A DNA stretch of 39,124 nt from Comamonadaceae bacterium (GTDB taxonomy: Bacteria; Pseudomonadota; Gammaproteobacteria; Burkholderiales; Burkholderiaceae_C). A program made the position numbers and the translations under genes. The stretch lies in assembly GCA_027486495.1 (NCBI GenBank), contig JAIXOZ010000097.1, forward strand, positions 1 through 39,124, given 5' to 3'. Below the pieces are notes generated by a model that saw only the letters and a program-made list of their open reading frames with translations, did not search any database and had not been told where the DNA came from. Below, one piece after another: positions 15,971 through 24,314 of the stretch. The first letter of the stretch is position 1. Each line of letters opens with the position of its first letter.

Positions 15971-16915
15971 AACACGTCTGACCGTCAACAACGCCCCATT
16001 TCCACTGACATGCTGGAAGCCTTCTTGAAGGTGGCGGAATGTCGCAGCGTCAGTCAGGCCGCCGTTTCTTTGGACGTGGCCAAAAGTCTGATCAGCAAGC
16101 GCGTTGCACAACTGGAGGAGCGCCTGGAAACCACGCTGTTCAGCAGAAGCACCCGCAAGGTCGCGCTGACGCCAGCCGGAGAAACCTATGTGGACTATGC
16201 CAAAAGGGCGCTGGCCGAAGTGTCCGATGGCATGGAACGGGTGCGCTCACTGCGAACCGAGCTGAGCGGCAATTTGCGATTGACCGCACCGGTGTCCTGG
16301 GGGCAGAAGGTTTTGGCCAAGCACCTGCCCGAGTTTCTCAAGATGCACCCCAATCTGGAGATCGACCTCATGCTGACCGACCGCATGATGGACATGGCAG
16401 CCGAGCGCATCGACGTTGCCTTGCGTTGGTCCAGCCACTCGCAGCACGAGCGCCACGGCACACCCCTGACTGAAATCAAATGGTTTTTGACCGCAGCCCC
16501 CGCTTACATCGCCCAACACGGCCTGCCCGCTGAACCTGCCCAGCTGAACGGTCACGCGTGTGTGTATTACCGTCGCGACAACACCGATGACCACTGGACC
16601 TTGCAGCACAACCTGGCCACCAACCCCAGCGAGCCTCGCCATGCGGAAGTCAAAGTGAGTGGGCGGTACCGTGTTGACAACCCAGAAGCCGTGCTGGAAG
16701 CTGCACAGGCAGGCATGGGCATCGCCCTGCTGCCCGACTACCTGTGTGTCCCAGCCATCGAACAAGGCAGCTTGGTCAAGGTGCTGGCCCCCTGGACCCC
16801 GAAAACCAAGTTCGGCACCCACATCGTTGCACTGTGCCCACCAGAGCGAAAAAAAATCTCTCGCAATCAAGCCCTGATCGATGACCTGCAACGCGCCATG
16901 TCCCCTGACACTTGA
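15968..16915 (+). CDS. LysR-family transcriptional regulator
   Basis: A 315-residue LysR regulator with an N-terminal winged helix-turn-helix at about 14-73 (LEAFLKVAECRSVSQAAVSL, then SKRVAQLEERLETTLFSRST) and a substrate-binding domain from about 95. It is of the DsdC/AaeR-like subgroup with RSLRTELSGNLRLTAPVSWG after the linker. It is transcribed away from the GST operon and leads into the CitE-like gene 42 bases on, so it most likely controls the whole 9.9-18.7 kb cluster. The inducer would be a pathway intermediate, which is unknown. Confidence 0.9.
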   Translation: MNTSDRQQRPISTDMLEAFLKVAECRSVSQAAVSLDVAKSLISKRVAQLEERLETTLFSRSTRKVALTPAGETYVDYAKRALAEVSDGMERVRSLRTELSGNLRLTAPVSWGQKVLAKHLPEFLKMHPNLEIDLMLTDRMMDMAAERIDVALRWSSHSQHERHGTPLTEIKWFLTAAPAYIAQHGLPAEPAQLNGHACVYYRRDNTDDHWTLQHNLATNPSEPRHAEVKVSGRYRVDNPEAVLEAAQAGMGIALLPDYLCVPAIEQGSLVKVLAPWTPKTKFGTHIVALCPPERKKISRNQALIDDLQRAMSPDT

Positions 16916-16957
16916 TGCCAACGTCAATTTGAATTTCACAACCTCATCAAGGTGACT

Positions 16958-17836
16958 ATGACCCCCATCGATCCTGAACTTCGACGCACTTGGCTGTTTG
17001 GTCCGGGTGCAGACGCTGCAGCACACGAGGCCATGCTGGCTTGCCCCGCAGACGCGCTGATCGCAGACCTTGAAGACTTCACCCCGCCGCAGCGTCGCCC
17101 TCAGGCCCGCGAAAGCATCTGCGCCTTGCTGACCTGCTGGCGCTCATCGGGCAAGGTGGCGGTGGTGCGCATCAACGACCTGGCCACAGATGGCCTTAAG
17201 GATCTGCAAGCCGCCATGCCCGGCCGCCCCCACGTCGTCTCCTACCCCATGGCTTCGAGCGCTGGGCAGATGAGGGCCTTGGACGAGGCCATCACCGCTA
17301 TCGAAAACACCTTGGGCATCGCGCTGGGCTCTACGGAAATCATGCCGGTTTGTGAAACAGCGCTGGGCGTGGTGGACGTGCGCAGCATCGTCGCCGGGAG
17401 CGCCCGAATCCGCTGCGCATTGCTGGGGGCCGAAGACCTGGCCTCCGACCTGTGTGCCGAGCGCCAAGCCGATGCGAACGAGTTGGACTACGCGCGGCGG
17501 CGCTTCATTCTGGAGTGCCGGGCGGCCCGGGTCGAGCCCATCGATGCCCCCTACACCTTTACCGATGTCGAAGGGGCCTTCAAAGAGGCACACTACAGCC
17601 GACGTTTGGGCTACCGCAGCAAGTCCCTGGTGCGTCCAAACCACGCCCAGTCCATCAATGCCGCTTTGACACCCAGCAACGAGGAAGTGCGCCGCGCCAG
17701 CGCCATGGTCACTGCTTTTGAAGCTGCACGCGCACGGGGCGAGGACCGTACGCTGGTCGATGGGCTTTGGGTAGAAGTTCCCACTTACCGCAATGCCTTG
17801 CGCACCTTGGAGCGGGCCCGGCGACTGGCCGCTTGA
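16958..17836 (+). CDS. HpcH/HpaI aldolase / citrate lyase beta-like CoA ester lyase
   Basis: A 292-residue TIM-barrel protein of the CitE family, which cleaves or condenses CoA thioesters or 2-keto-acids with Mg2+. Visible are LIADLEDFTP (35-43), the substrate arginine in VVRIND (Arg72), the Mg ligand in VCETALGVVD (Glu133) and CALLGAEDLASDL (Glu159/Asp160). Start is ATG 16958 with AAGGTG before it, not the GTG six bases earlier. It follows the LysR gene and precedes an SDR, so it belongs to the cluster. It could split a malyl- or citramalyl-like product of the pathway, but the substrate is unknown. Confidence 0.85.
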   Translation: MTPIDPELRRTWLFGPGADAAAHEAMLACPADALIADLEDFTPPQRRPQARESICALLTCWRSSGKVAVVRINDLATDGLKDLQAAMPGRPHVVSYPMASSAGQMRALDEAITAIENTLGIALGSTEIMPVCETALGVVDVRSIVAGSARIRCALLGAEDLASDLCAERQADANELDYARRRFILECRAARVEPIDAPYTFTDVEGAFKEAHYSRRLGYRSKSLVRPNHAQSINAALTPSNEEVRRASAMVTAFEAARARGEDRTLVDGLWVEVPTYRNALRTLERARRLAA

Positions 17837-17895
17837 TGCACAGTCGGCCGTCGCGCGTGGCTTGTTGTTCAAGCCTTTTTTGAAAAATTCAATCG

Positions 17896-18720
17896 ATGAC
17901 GAACATGAAAACACCCCAGAATTTCAGCCCCGTGGTTGTTGTGACCGGAGGCGCTCGCGGTATTGGCTTGGAGATTTGCAACACCTTCCTCAAGCGCGGC
18001 TACCGTGTGGCGGCACTGGATAAAGATAAGGAAACCCTGGCCAAAACAGAAGCCCATTTCAACAGCCCCGATTTCCTGGCAGTTCACTGCGATGTGTCCA
18101 AACCCATGCAGGTGACGCGGTCCATTGATCGCATCGCGAAAAAGTTCGGCCGCATCGATTCACTGGTCAACAACGCGGGCGTCGCCATTTTCAAACCCAT
18201 CTTGGAAGTGACTTGGCAGGATTGGCGGTCCATCATGAGCACCAATTTAGACGGTGCCTTTTGGTGCACGCAGGCGTGTGCCAAGCTCATGCTCAAAAAC
18301 GGGGGCGGCAGTGTCGTCAACATCGCATCAATTTCGGGCCTCAGAGCCAGCACCCTGCGCGTGGCTTACGGCACCAGCAAAGCGGCCATCATCCACCTGA
18401 CCAAACAACAAGCCGCAGAATTGGGGGATGTTGGCATTCGCGTGAACTGTGTCGCGCCGGGTCCTGTGGCCACTGAAATGGCCAAGTTGGTTCACAGCAA
18501 AGCCATCATCCAGGACTACCACGACACCATCCCCATGAACCGCTACGGCAACACAGAAGAAATCGCCAACGCCGTGGCCTTTTTGTGCAGCCGTGAGGCC
18601 AGCTACATCAACGGCCAAACCATCGCGGTTGACGGTGGGTTCGATGCCTCGGGTGTCGGCTTGCCCACTTTGCGCAAAAGTCGGCAAAGCACATCACCCC
18701 GCAAAATCAGAAATAAGTGA
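17896..18720 (+). CDS. Short-chain dehydrogenase/reductase (SDR 2 of the cluster)
   Basis: A classical SDR of 274 residues with TGGARGIG at 17-24, NNAG at 92-95 and catalytic Ser145, Tyr158 and Lys162. Asp42 after strand 2 suggests NAD(H). It closely resembles the SDR at 10798-11571, including the region before the last helix (HSKAII, IPMNRYG, REASYINGQT, VDGGFD), so the two are probably paralogues working on related substrates. The last ~15 residues are basic (KSRQSTSPRKIRNK) and not part of the fold. Start is ATG 17896; ATG 17905 is possible. It ends the plus-strand operon. Confidence 0.88.
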   Translation: MTNMKTPQNFSPVVVVTGGARGIGLEICNTFLKRGYRVAALDKDKETLAKTEAHFNSPDFLAVHCDVSKPMQVTRSIDRIAKKFGRIDSLVNNAGVAIFKPILEVTWQDWRSIMSTNLDGAFWCTQACAKLMLKNGGGSVVNIASISGLRASTLRVAYGTSKAAIIHLTKQQAAELGDVGIRVNCVAPGPVATEMAKLVHSKAIIQDYHDTIPMNRYGNTEEIANAVAFLCSREASYINGQTIAVDGGFDASGVGLPTLRKSRQSTSPRKIRNK

Positions 18721-18781
18721 GGTGGCACACCCGCCATGGCGACACACGGGCTCAATGAACCGAAGTGATGCACAAAGGCGC

Positions 18782-19852
18782 TTAAAAAACAGCGTGATCC
18801 CCGCGCTCAGGCGCACCCTCACCTTTGACCCAACGGGCATAGGCATCAAACAGCGTTTGTGAACCGTGTGAGGGGGTGGCCTGTTCATCGTAGCGCTGCG
18901 CCTGAGCGTCCCATACCAACATGGACTCGCTGGCGTAATAACGCCCAATGCGGGCCAACTCGGCCTTCTGCGCAGCTGCTGGAATGAGCTTGCCCAACAC
19001 GCTCAACACACCCACGATGGCGTCCATCAAGCCCAGCGGCACACGTTTGAAACGAGGCGGTTTGCCCAACAAGGCAAACAATTGATCGCCCTGCGCCAAA
19101 GGCGTGATGGCAGGCCCTGGCCCACCGATGGGCAAGATCTGGTTATGCCGCGACACATCGTCCAGGCACCCCACCAGAAAATCCGCCAAATCGTCGTCGC
19201 TGATGGGTTTGCAGGCGGTCAACTGCCCGTCGCCAAAAATCAAGAATGGTTTGCCTTTTTTGACACGATCGAGCTGGCCTGAAAGCGATTTAAAAAAAGC
19301 GGTGGGGCGCACGATGGAATAGGTCAGCCCCGATTTGATCAAGGCTTTTTCAAAGGCCAGCTTGGCATGTTGAAAAGCCAACAAGGGCTTTTGGACACAA
19401 ATGGCCGACAGTTGAACAAAATGCTTCACGCCCGCAGCTTGTGCCGCTTGCAGCGCCCAAACATGGGCCTGGTGATCGACCCGCCAAGCATCTTGGGGTG
19501 AGCCCATGCGCGAGGCCATGCAAGAAACCACTGCATCAAAATGGGAGTGCGACAAATCCGCTTGTTTCCAAAAATCCTCCTCGGTCGCTTTCCCCCACAG
19601 CAGCGTGGCCCCAGGCAGACGTTCTGACAGTTGCGTTTGAGCTTGGCTTGAGCCCAAGCCTTGGCGGGGCCTGACCAGACAGACCACCTGATGGCCACGC
19701 CGAAGCAGCGCCCGTGCCGTGGCCATGCCGATCGTGCCCGTCGCACCCAGCAAAAGCACACGCTTGCCAGCCCTTGAATCCAAACCGGTCACAGGCGATG
19801 TTGTGCAGGCGTCTGGGCAAGCATCAGGGCTGGAATGCATATCGGTGGTCAC
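18782..19852 (-). CDS. bciA: Divinyl chlorophyllide a 8-vinyl-reductase, BciA type
   Basis: BciA uses NADPH to reduce the C8-vinyl group of divinyl (proto)chlorophyllide in bacteriochlorophyll synthesis. The Rossmann motif LLGATGTIG is near residue 34-42, and LSAICVQKPLLAFQHAKLAF, YSIVRPTAFFKSLSGQ, GDGQLTACKPISD, LPIGGPGPAITP and the C-terminal GAPERGDHAVF are the hallmark segments of BciA, more specific than for a generic NmrA-like reductase. A GTG start at 19852 has AGGA in front; ATG 19840 is the alternative. The first ~28 residues are Cys/Pro-rich and poorly conserved. No other bch, puf or crt gene lies in the window, as expected since bciA often sits outside the photosynthesis cluster. 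Confidence 0.85.
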   Translation of the reverse strand: MTTDMHSSPDACPDACTTSPVTGLDSRAGKRVLLLGATGTIGMATARALLRRGHQVVCLVRPRQGLGSSQAQTQLSERLPGATLLWGKATEEDFWKQADLSHSHFDAVVSCMASRMGSPQDAWRVDHQAHVWALQAAQAAGVKHFVQLSAICVQKPLLAFQHAKLAFEKALIKSGLTYSIVRPTAFFKSLSGQLDRVKKGKPFLIFGDGQLTACKPISDDDLADFLVGCLDDVSRHNQILPIGGPGPAITPLAQGDQLFALLGKPPRFKRVPLGLMDAIVGVLSVLGKLIPAAAQKAELARIGRYYASESMLVWDAQAQRYDEQATPSHGSQTLFDAYARWVKGEGAPERGDHAVF

Positions 19853-19982
19853 GCCGGAAATTCCTAAAATTTTTCAGAAATTCAATGTTACTGGGATTAG
19901 ACGGATGGGATTCGGCGGTGTCGTTGCCAAGCGGCAAGCCCAAAGGGCAGGATAGAGTGCATGGTGAACAAGGACTCAAGCC

Positions 19983-20702
19983 TCAACCCAACATACGTCG
20001 CAGGCTGACAAATAAGAGTTCCGACTGAAGCCGCTCCCCGTTGGTTTGTGCCGCCACACGCTGAGCCAGCGCAGCGTCCACGGGTTGCAGCGTCACGCCG
20101 GTCGAAGCCGCCAGCACCTGCGCTTGGCAGGCGCGCTCCAGGTAGTACAGATCGTCGTAGGCGTAATCCACGCGTTCACCGCACACGATCACGCCATGGT
20201 TACCCAGGAACACCACATCGGCCCCCTGCATCGCATTCGCGATGCGTTCGCCCTCGGTCATATCGAGAGCCAATCCGTTGTAGTTCGCGTCCACCGCCAC
20301 CCGGCCATGAAAGCGCATGGCGGTTTGAGACAGCCTCGTGTCCAAGGCGCGGGCTGCCGTCAAGGTCAGGGCTGTGGCGTGCGGCATGTGGGTGTGCAGC
20401 ACAACTGACTTGCGCGCAATGCGGTGCACCGCCGCATGAATAAACATGGCCGTAGGCTCCACTGGGTGACGGCCCGCCAGTTGCTCACCCGCCGCATTGC
20501 ACATCACGATGTCGGGCGCACGCACCTCACTCCAATGCAGGCCGCGCGGGTTGAGCAAAAACCAGTCATCACGGCCAGGTACCGCCACGCTGAAGTGGTT
20601 GCACACGCCCTCGCTCAATCCGTGTTGGGCTGCAGCACGCAAGGCCAGCGCCAGATCATCACGCAGTGGCAACAGGTCTTCAAAGGTTTCATGGGCTTGC
20701 AA
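19983..20702 (-). CDS. Class II aldolase/adducin family protein
   Basis: A 239-residue zinc-dependent aldolase-fold protein (AraD/FucA type). Metal ligands are seen in LHTHMPHAT (His103, His105) and GNHG (His169), and Glu82 in HPVEPTAMFIHA occupies the catalytic acid position. Family members include L-fuculose-phosphate aldolase, L-ribulose-5-phosphate epimerase and several non-phosphorylated hydroxy-acid enzymes; the substrate cannot be deduced. It lies 39 bases after the serine hydrolase and is likely co-transcribed with it; bciA follows after 130 bases. Confidence 0.88.
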   Translation of the reverse strand: MQAHETFEDLLPLRDDLALALRAAAQHGLSEGVCNHFSVAVPGRDDWFLLNPRGLHWSEVRAPDIVMCNAAGEQLAGRHPVEPTAMFIHAAVHRIARKSVVLHTHMPHATALTLTAARALDTRLSQTAMRFHGRVAVDANYNGLALDMTEGERIANAMQGADVVFLGNHGVIVCGERVDYAYDDLYYLERACQAQVLAASTGVTLQPVDAALAQRVAAQTNGERLQSELLFVSLRRMLG

Positions 20703-20741
20703 GATGTATCTCCATTTTCAAATTGAAGGGCAGTCGGTGTT

Positions 20742-22037
20742 TCAGTCCGTGACCCCGCCCAGACTATTGAGCACGCCCATCCACAAAGCGTCGCGCATTT
20801 GGTAAGGGCGTGGATCTTGTCGTCCGCTGGGCTGGTCATTGACCGAGGTCTGCACCATCACAATGCCCGATTTGGGCTGCACCATGATGTGTTGACCATG
20901 GATGCCTTGTAAAGCAAATGTGCGTTCTTTGAAAGGTGCAATCCAGGTTTGGTAGCCGTAGCCCATGCCAGGCGTCGCATAGCGCGGCCGAAAAGCCACC
21001 GGCTGGCGTGCCGCATCGGTGGCATCCAGCAGGAAATCGCGGGGAATGATTTGCACATCGCCTCGGAGACCATCGTTGGCCAGCAACACCCCAAAGCGTG
21101 CATAGTCCCGCAGCGTGGCATTGAAACTGCCCCCAGTGCCCTCGCCTTGGTCTGTACCTGCCAGCAACCAATGCGCCTGGGCTTGTGCGCCCATGGGTTT
21201 CCACAACCAATCTTCGGTCATCTGCGTGATGCTCATGCCAGCGGCGCGACTCAAAACCCTTCCCAAAATTTCTGTTTCGATGGTGGCGTATTTGAAACGC
21301 CGGCCCTGCTCTGCTTCTCGGGTGGTCTTGGTATTGATGTATTCCACGATTTTTTCTGGCCGCATGCGGTTTTCAGGCGAATACAAGACGCGCCCCCAAA
21401 GCCAGATGTCGTCGTCGGGCGTCCAGGTGTAAAGTTCCCTAAAAGGCACGCCAGAGGACATGCGCAACAAGTTGCGGATGGTGGTTTGACCATAAGCGGA
21501 AGGCGCAATTTCAGGCCAGTAGTCGGCTGCTTTGTCATCCAGTGAGCGAATCAAGCCTTTGCCATGTGCAATACCCACCAGCATGGCCGTGAAGGTTTTG
21601 GCCATGGAAAAAGACCGAAACCGCATGTCGGGCTGTCGGCCGTATTGGTAGCGCTCGGCCACCACGCGGCCATCCTTGATCACCATCAGGCCGGTGGTTT
21701 TGGTATCGGCCATGAAGTCGTCCAAGCTCTTGGTGAACAAGCCCCACCGGTAGTTGATGGCAGGCGCGTCCTGCCAATGCGGCAAAGACATGGGCTCACC
21801 AGCGGGGCGCACGAGCGAACTGGGCGCAACCTTTTCATTGGCCGACCAAGTGCCCACCCTGCACTCGGGTCGGGTCAAGGCTTGGGCGCAAACCGGATAA
21901 GCTTGTTTCATGCCCAAACGCTCGGCATCCGGACCGTCCGGTCGTGTTGACCACGTCTGGGCCCCGGCACTCCACTGGAAACCGATGCAGCCAAAGAAGA
22001 CGAGGGACACGGCCCATTTACGGGGTGTAAAAATCAT
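20742..22037 (-). CDS. Exported serine hydrolase, class C beta-lactamase fold (NylB-like)
   Basis: A 431-residue protein with a signal peptide ending near residue 26 (SAGAQ). The penicillin-recognising fold shows the SxxK motif in FRSFSMAKTF (Ser144, Lys147) and the tyrosine in KYATIETEILG (Tyr250), as in 6-aminohexanoate-dimer hydrolase and related esterases/amidases. HGQHIMVQPKSGIVMVQT near the C-terminus is the third conserved element. The start at 22037 has GGAGG five bases before. Likely periplasmic amide or ester hydrolase; true beta-lactamase activity is unlikely given the lack of a KTG triad. Confidence 0.85.
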   Translation of the reverse strand: MIFTPRKWAVSLVFFGCIGFQWSAGAQTWSTRPDGPDAERLGMKQAYPVCAQALTRPECRVGTWSANEKVAPSSLVRPAGEPMSLPHWQDAPAINYRWGLFTKSLDDFMADTKTTGLMVIKDGRVVAERYQYGRQPDMRFRSFSMAKTFTAMLVGIAHGKGLIRSLDDKAADYWPEIAPSAYGQTTIRNLLRMSSGVPFRELYTWTPDDDIWLWGRVLYSPENRMRPEKIVEYINTKTTREAEQGRRFKYATIETEILGRVLSRAAGMSITQMTEDWLWKPMGAQAQAHWLLAGTDQGEGTGGSFNATLRDYARFGVLLANDGLRGDVQIIPRDFLLDATDAARQPVAFRPRYATPGMGYGYQTWIAPFKERTFALQGIHGQHIMVQPKSGIVMVQTSVNDQPSGRQDPRPYQMRDALWMGVLNSLGGVTD

Positions 22038-22206
22038 AAATCCTCCAAATTGTTTTTATCAATTTATTCACCCAAAAAGCTTATCAGACGCGTGAATGCC
22101 TCCAGCAAACTTTCGTCTCCAGACAAGCCCCCATGTGGCACCCCCTGCGCAAGCGCTAAACTGTTTTGGCCGTATGACTTAGCACCCCACACCCGCCGAG
22201 GAGCCC

Positions 22207-23904
22207 ATGAGCGAACTTGAACAATTTTTGGCCAGCCGCGACGCTTTGCTGACCCACCGCACCGATTACGAAGCCGCCGTGGCGTCTTTTCGCTGGCCTG
22301 TTTTGACGCATTTCAATTGGGGGCTGGACTACTTTGACAGCATCGCGCGGGACAACCCTGCCCCGGCTTTGCACATCGTAGAAGCCTCGGGCGAGCAGTT
22401 TCGCCTGAGCTATGCCGAGCTGTCGCAGCGCTCCAACCAGGTGGCCAATTGGTTGGTGACCCTGGGTGCACGCAAGGGTGACCGGATTTTGCTGATGATG
22501 GGCAACGAAGTGCCCTTGTGGGAGACCATGCTGGCCGCGATCAAGCTGGGCGTGGTGTTGATTCCCGCCACCACGCTGCTGTCGGGCGATGATTTGCAAG
22601 ACCGCCTCGAGCGTGGGCGGGTCAAATGCATCATCACCAACGCGGGGGGCATGGCCAAGGTGCAGGATTTGCCCAGCGCCGTGACGAAGGGGCTGACCTT
22701 GGTGAGCGTGTCTCGCGATGCGGGTTTGCCTGCAGGTTGGCAAGATTACGCGCTGTCGCACCAAACCAGCACCGCTTTCACCCCGCCCGAGCCGACCCGT
22801 GTGACCGACCCTTTGCTGGAGTACTTCACCTCGGGCACCACGGCCAAACCCAAGCTGGTGCAACACACCCAGCAAAGTTACCCGGTGGGCCATTTGTCCA
22901 CCCTGTACTGGCTGGGCCTGCAAAAAGGCGATGTGCATTGGACCATCAGCTCCCCGGGCTGGGCCAAGCACGCCTGGAGTTGCTTTTTTGCGCCGCTCAA
23001 CGCGCAGGCCTGCGTGTTCATTTACAACTACGCGCGCTTCAACGGCCCGGACATTCTGGGCACGCTGGTGCAGCACCGGGTCAACACTTTGTGCGCGCCG
23101 CCCACGGTGTGGCGCATGCTGATTCAAGAGGACCTGAAAGCCTGGCCCGTGCAGTTGCGCGAGCTGATCTCGGCGGGCGAGCCGCTCAACCCCGAGGTCA
23201 TCGATCAGGTGCGGGCCGCTTGGCAAATCACCATCCGTGACGGTTATGGCCAAACCGAGACCACGGCCCAGATTGGCAACCCACCAGGTGCGCCACTCAA
23301 GGCGGGCTCGATGGGGCGGCCTTTGCCGGGCTACCGGATGGTGCTGCTCAACGCCGATGGCAAAAGCGCCGACGAAGGCGAAATTTGCATTGACTTGGCA
23401 CACCGCCCCACCGCGTTGATGAACGGCTATGCCGACGACGCGGACAAAACCGCCGAGGCCATGCGCGATGGCCATTACCACACGGGCGATGTGGGCCAGC
23501 GCGACGAGCAGGGTTACATCACGTATGTGGGACGGGCCGACGATGTGTTCAAGTCCTCGGGTTACCGCATCAGCCCCTTTGAGCTCGAAAGTGCGTTGAT
23601 TGAACACCCGGCCGTGGCCGAGGCGGCGGTGGTGCCTGCGCCTGACCCTGTGCGCGGCTTGGTGCCCAAGGCCTATGTGATTTTGGCCCCGGGCCATGCG
23701 CCAGATTCGGCCACGGCGGGGGCGATTTTCAAGTTCATGCGGGAGCGGGTTTCGGGCTACAAATTGGTGCGCCGCATCGAGTTCAGTGACCTGCCCAAGA
23801 CGATTTCGGGCAAGATCCGCCGCGTGGATTTGCGCGCCCAAGAAAATGCGCGTGCAGCCCAAGGCGGTCGCGACACGGGCGAGTTCCGGGAAGAAAACCC
23901 ATGA
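22207..23904 (+). CDS. Acyl-CoA synthetase (AMP-forming)
   Basis: A 565-residue ANL-superfamily enzyme that activates a carboxylic acid as acyl-adenylate and transfers it to CoA. The P-loop-like TSGTTAKPK is at 208-216, the A5 motif DGYGQTETT near 346, YHTGDVGQRDEQGYI near 420, and the catalytic lysine region LPKTISGKIRR near 535. The sequence resembles medium-chain or acetyl-CoA synthetase-like (AcsM/MACS) enzymes more than long-chain ones. It diverges from the serine hydrolase across 169 bases. The substrate is not evident from neighbours. Confidence 0.9.
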   Translation: MSELEQFLASRDALLTHRTDYEAAVASFRWPVLTHFNWGLDYFDSIARDNPAPALHIVEASGEQFRLSYAELSQRSNQVANWLVTLGARKGDRILLMMGNEVPLWETMLAAIKLGVVLIPATTLLSGDDLQDRLERGRVKCIITNAGGMAKVQDLPSAVTKGLTLVSVSRDAGLPAGWQDYALSHQTSTAFTPPEPTRVTDPLLEYFTSGTTAKPKLVQHTQQSYPVGHLSTLYWLGLQKGDVHWTISSPGWAKHAWSCFFAPLNAQACVFIYNYARFNGPDILGTLVQHRVNTLCAPPTVWRMLIQEDLKAWPVQLRELISAGEPLNPEVIDQVRAAWQITIRDGYGQTETTAQIGNPPGAPLKAGSMGRPLPGYRMVLLNADGKSADEGEICIDLAHRPTALMNGYADDADKTAEAMRDGHYHTGDVGQRDEQGYITYVGRADDVFKSSGYRISPFELESALIEHPAVAEAAVVPAPDPVRGLVPKAYVILAPGHAPDSATAGAIFKFMRERVSGYKLVRRIEFSDLPKTISGKIRRVDLRAQENARAAQGGRDTGEFREENP

Positions 23905-23914
23905 GGCCAGCACC

Positions 23915-24304
23915 ATGAAATGGATGCTTGCACTGCTGATGTCGGCCCTGCTGCTGCCTACGGCGTTTGCCCAGCGCCTGTACGACGGCAGCGGTCGGCC
24001 AATGGGGCGGGTGGATGCCGAGCGGTTTTACAACGCTTCGGGTCAGCAAATCGGGCGCATCGATGGCGAGCGCGTTTATGACGCGTCAGGGCGACAGTTG
24101 GGGCGCATCGATGGCTCCCGGGTGTACAGCGCCTCGGGCAGCCAGATGGGGCGCATCGACGGTGACCGCCTGTACAGTGACTCGGGCTCGGCGATGGGCC
24201 GCATTGATGGCGACAGGCTCTACGACGGCTCCGGCCGCCAGATTGGACGCGCCGATGGGCTGAGGCGCATGCAAATGATCGTGTTTTTTTATTTCTTCAT
24301 GTGA
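23915..24304 (+). CDS. Secreted protein of six 16-residue repeats (5-fold beta-flower-like)
   Basis: A 129-residue protein: a signal peptide of 19 residues ending AFA, then six tandem 16-residue units from residue 22 to 117 with consensus (L/V/F)Y-x-x-SG-x-x-(M/I/L)GR(I/V)D-x-x-R, and a short hydrophobic tail MIVFFYFFM. The repeat pattern resembles what databases name 5-fold beta-flower proteins, where each unit forms one blade-like beta-hairpin; I give that name from memory. Its function is unknown. It starts 10 bases after the acyl-CoA synthetase and is followed 10 bases on by def, so it is co-transcribed with both. The tail could act as a membrane or partner contact. Confidence 0.8.
   Translation: MKWMLALLMSALLLPTAFAQRLYDGSGRPMGRVDAERFYNASGQQIGRIDGERVYDASGRQLGRIDGSRVYSASGSQMGRIDGDRLYSDSGSAMGRIDGDRLYDGSGRQIGRADGLRRMQMIVFFYFFM
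23978..24265 (+). repeat. Six tandem 48-bp coding repeats
   Basis: The DNA of the six 16-residue units of the secreted repeat protein. Units differ at many synonymous and some non-synonymous positions, so they are old repeats under protein-level constraint rather than a recently expanded satellite. The GGGCGCATCGATGGC-type core recurs in most units. Confidence 0.85.
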
Positions 24305-24314
24305 GAGGGTCAGC

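Noticed and set aside
20742..22037. Antibiotic-resistance beta-lactamase
   Set aside because: SxxK and Tyr are present but the KTG triad is not visible and the overall pattern is that of NylB-like esterases/amidases.
22156..23916. 586-codon minus-strand frame
   Set aside because: Mirror of the acyl-CoA synthetase; composition (His, Arg, Gly) and lack of motifs mark it as a shadow frame in high-GC DNA.
23978..24265. CRISPR-like array of 48-bp repeats
   Set aside because: The repeats are contiguous, in frame, without unique spacers, and encode a regular 16-residue protein unit.
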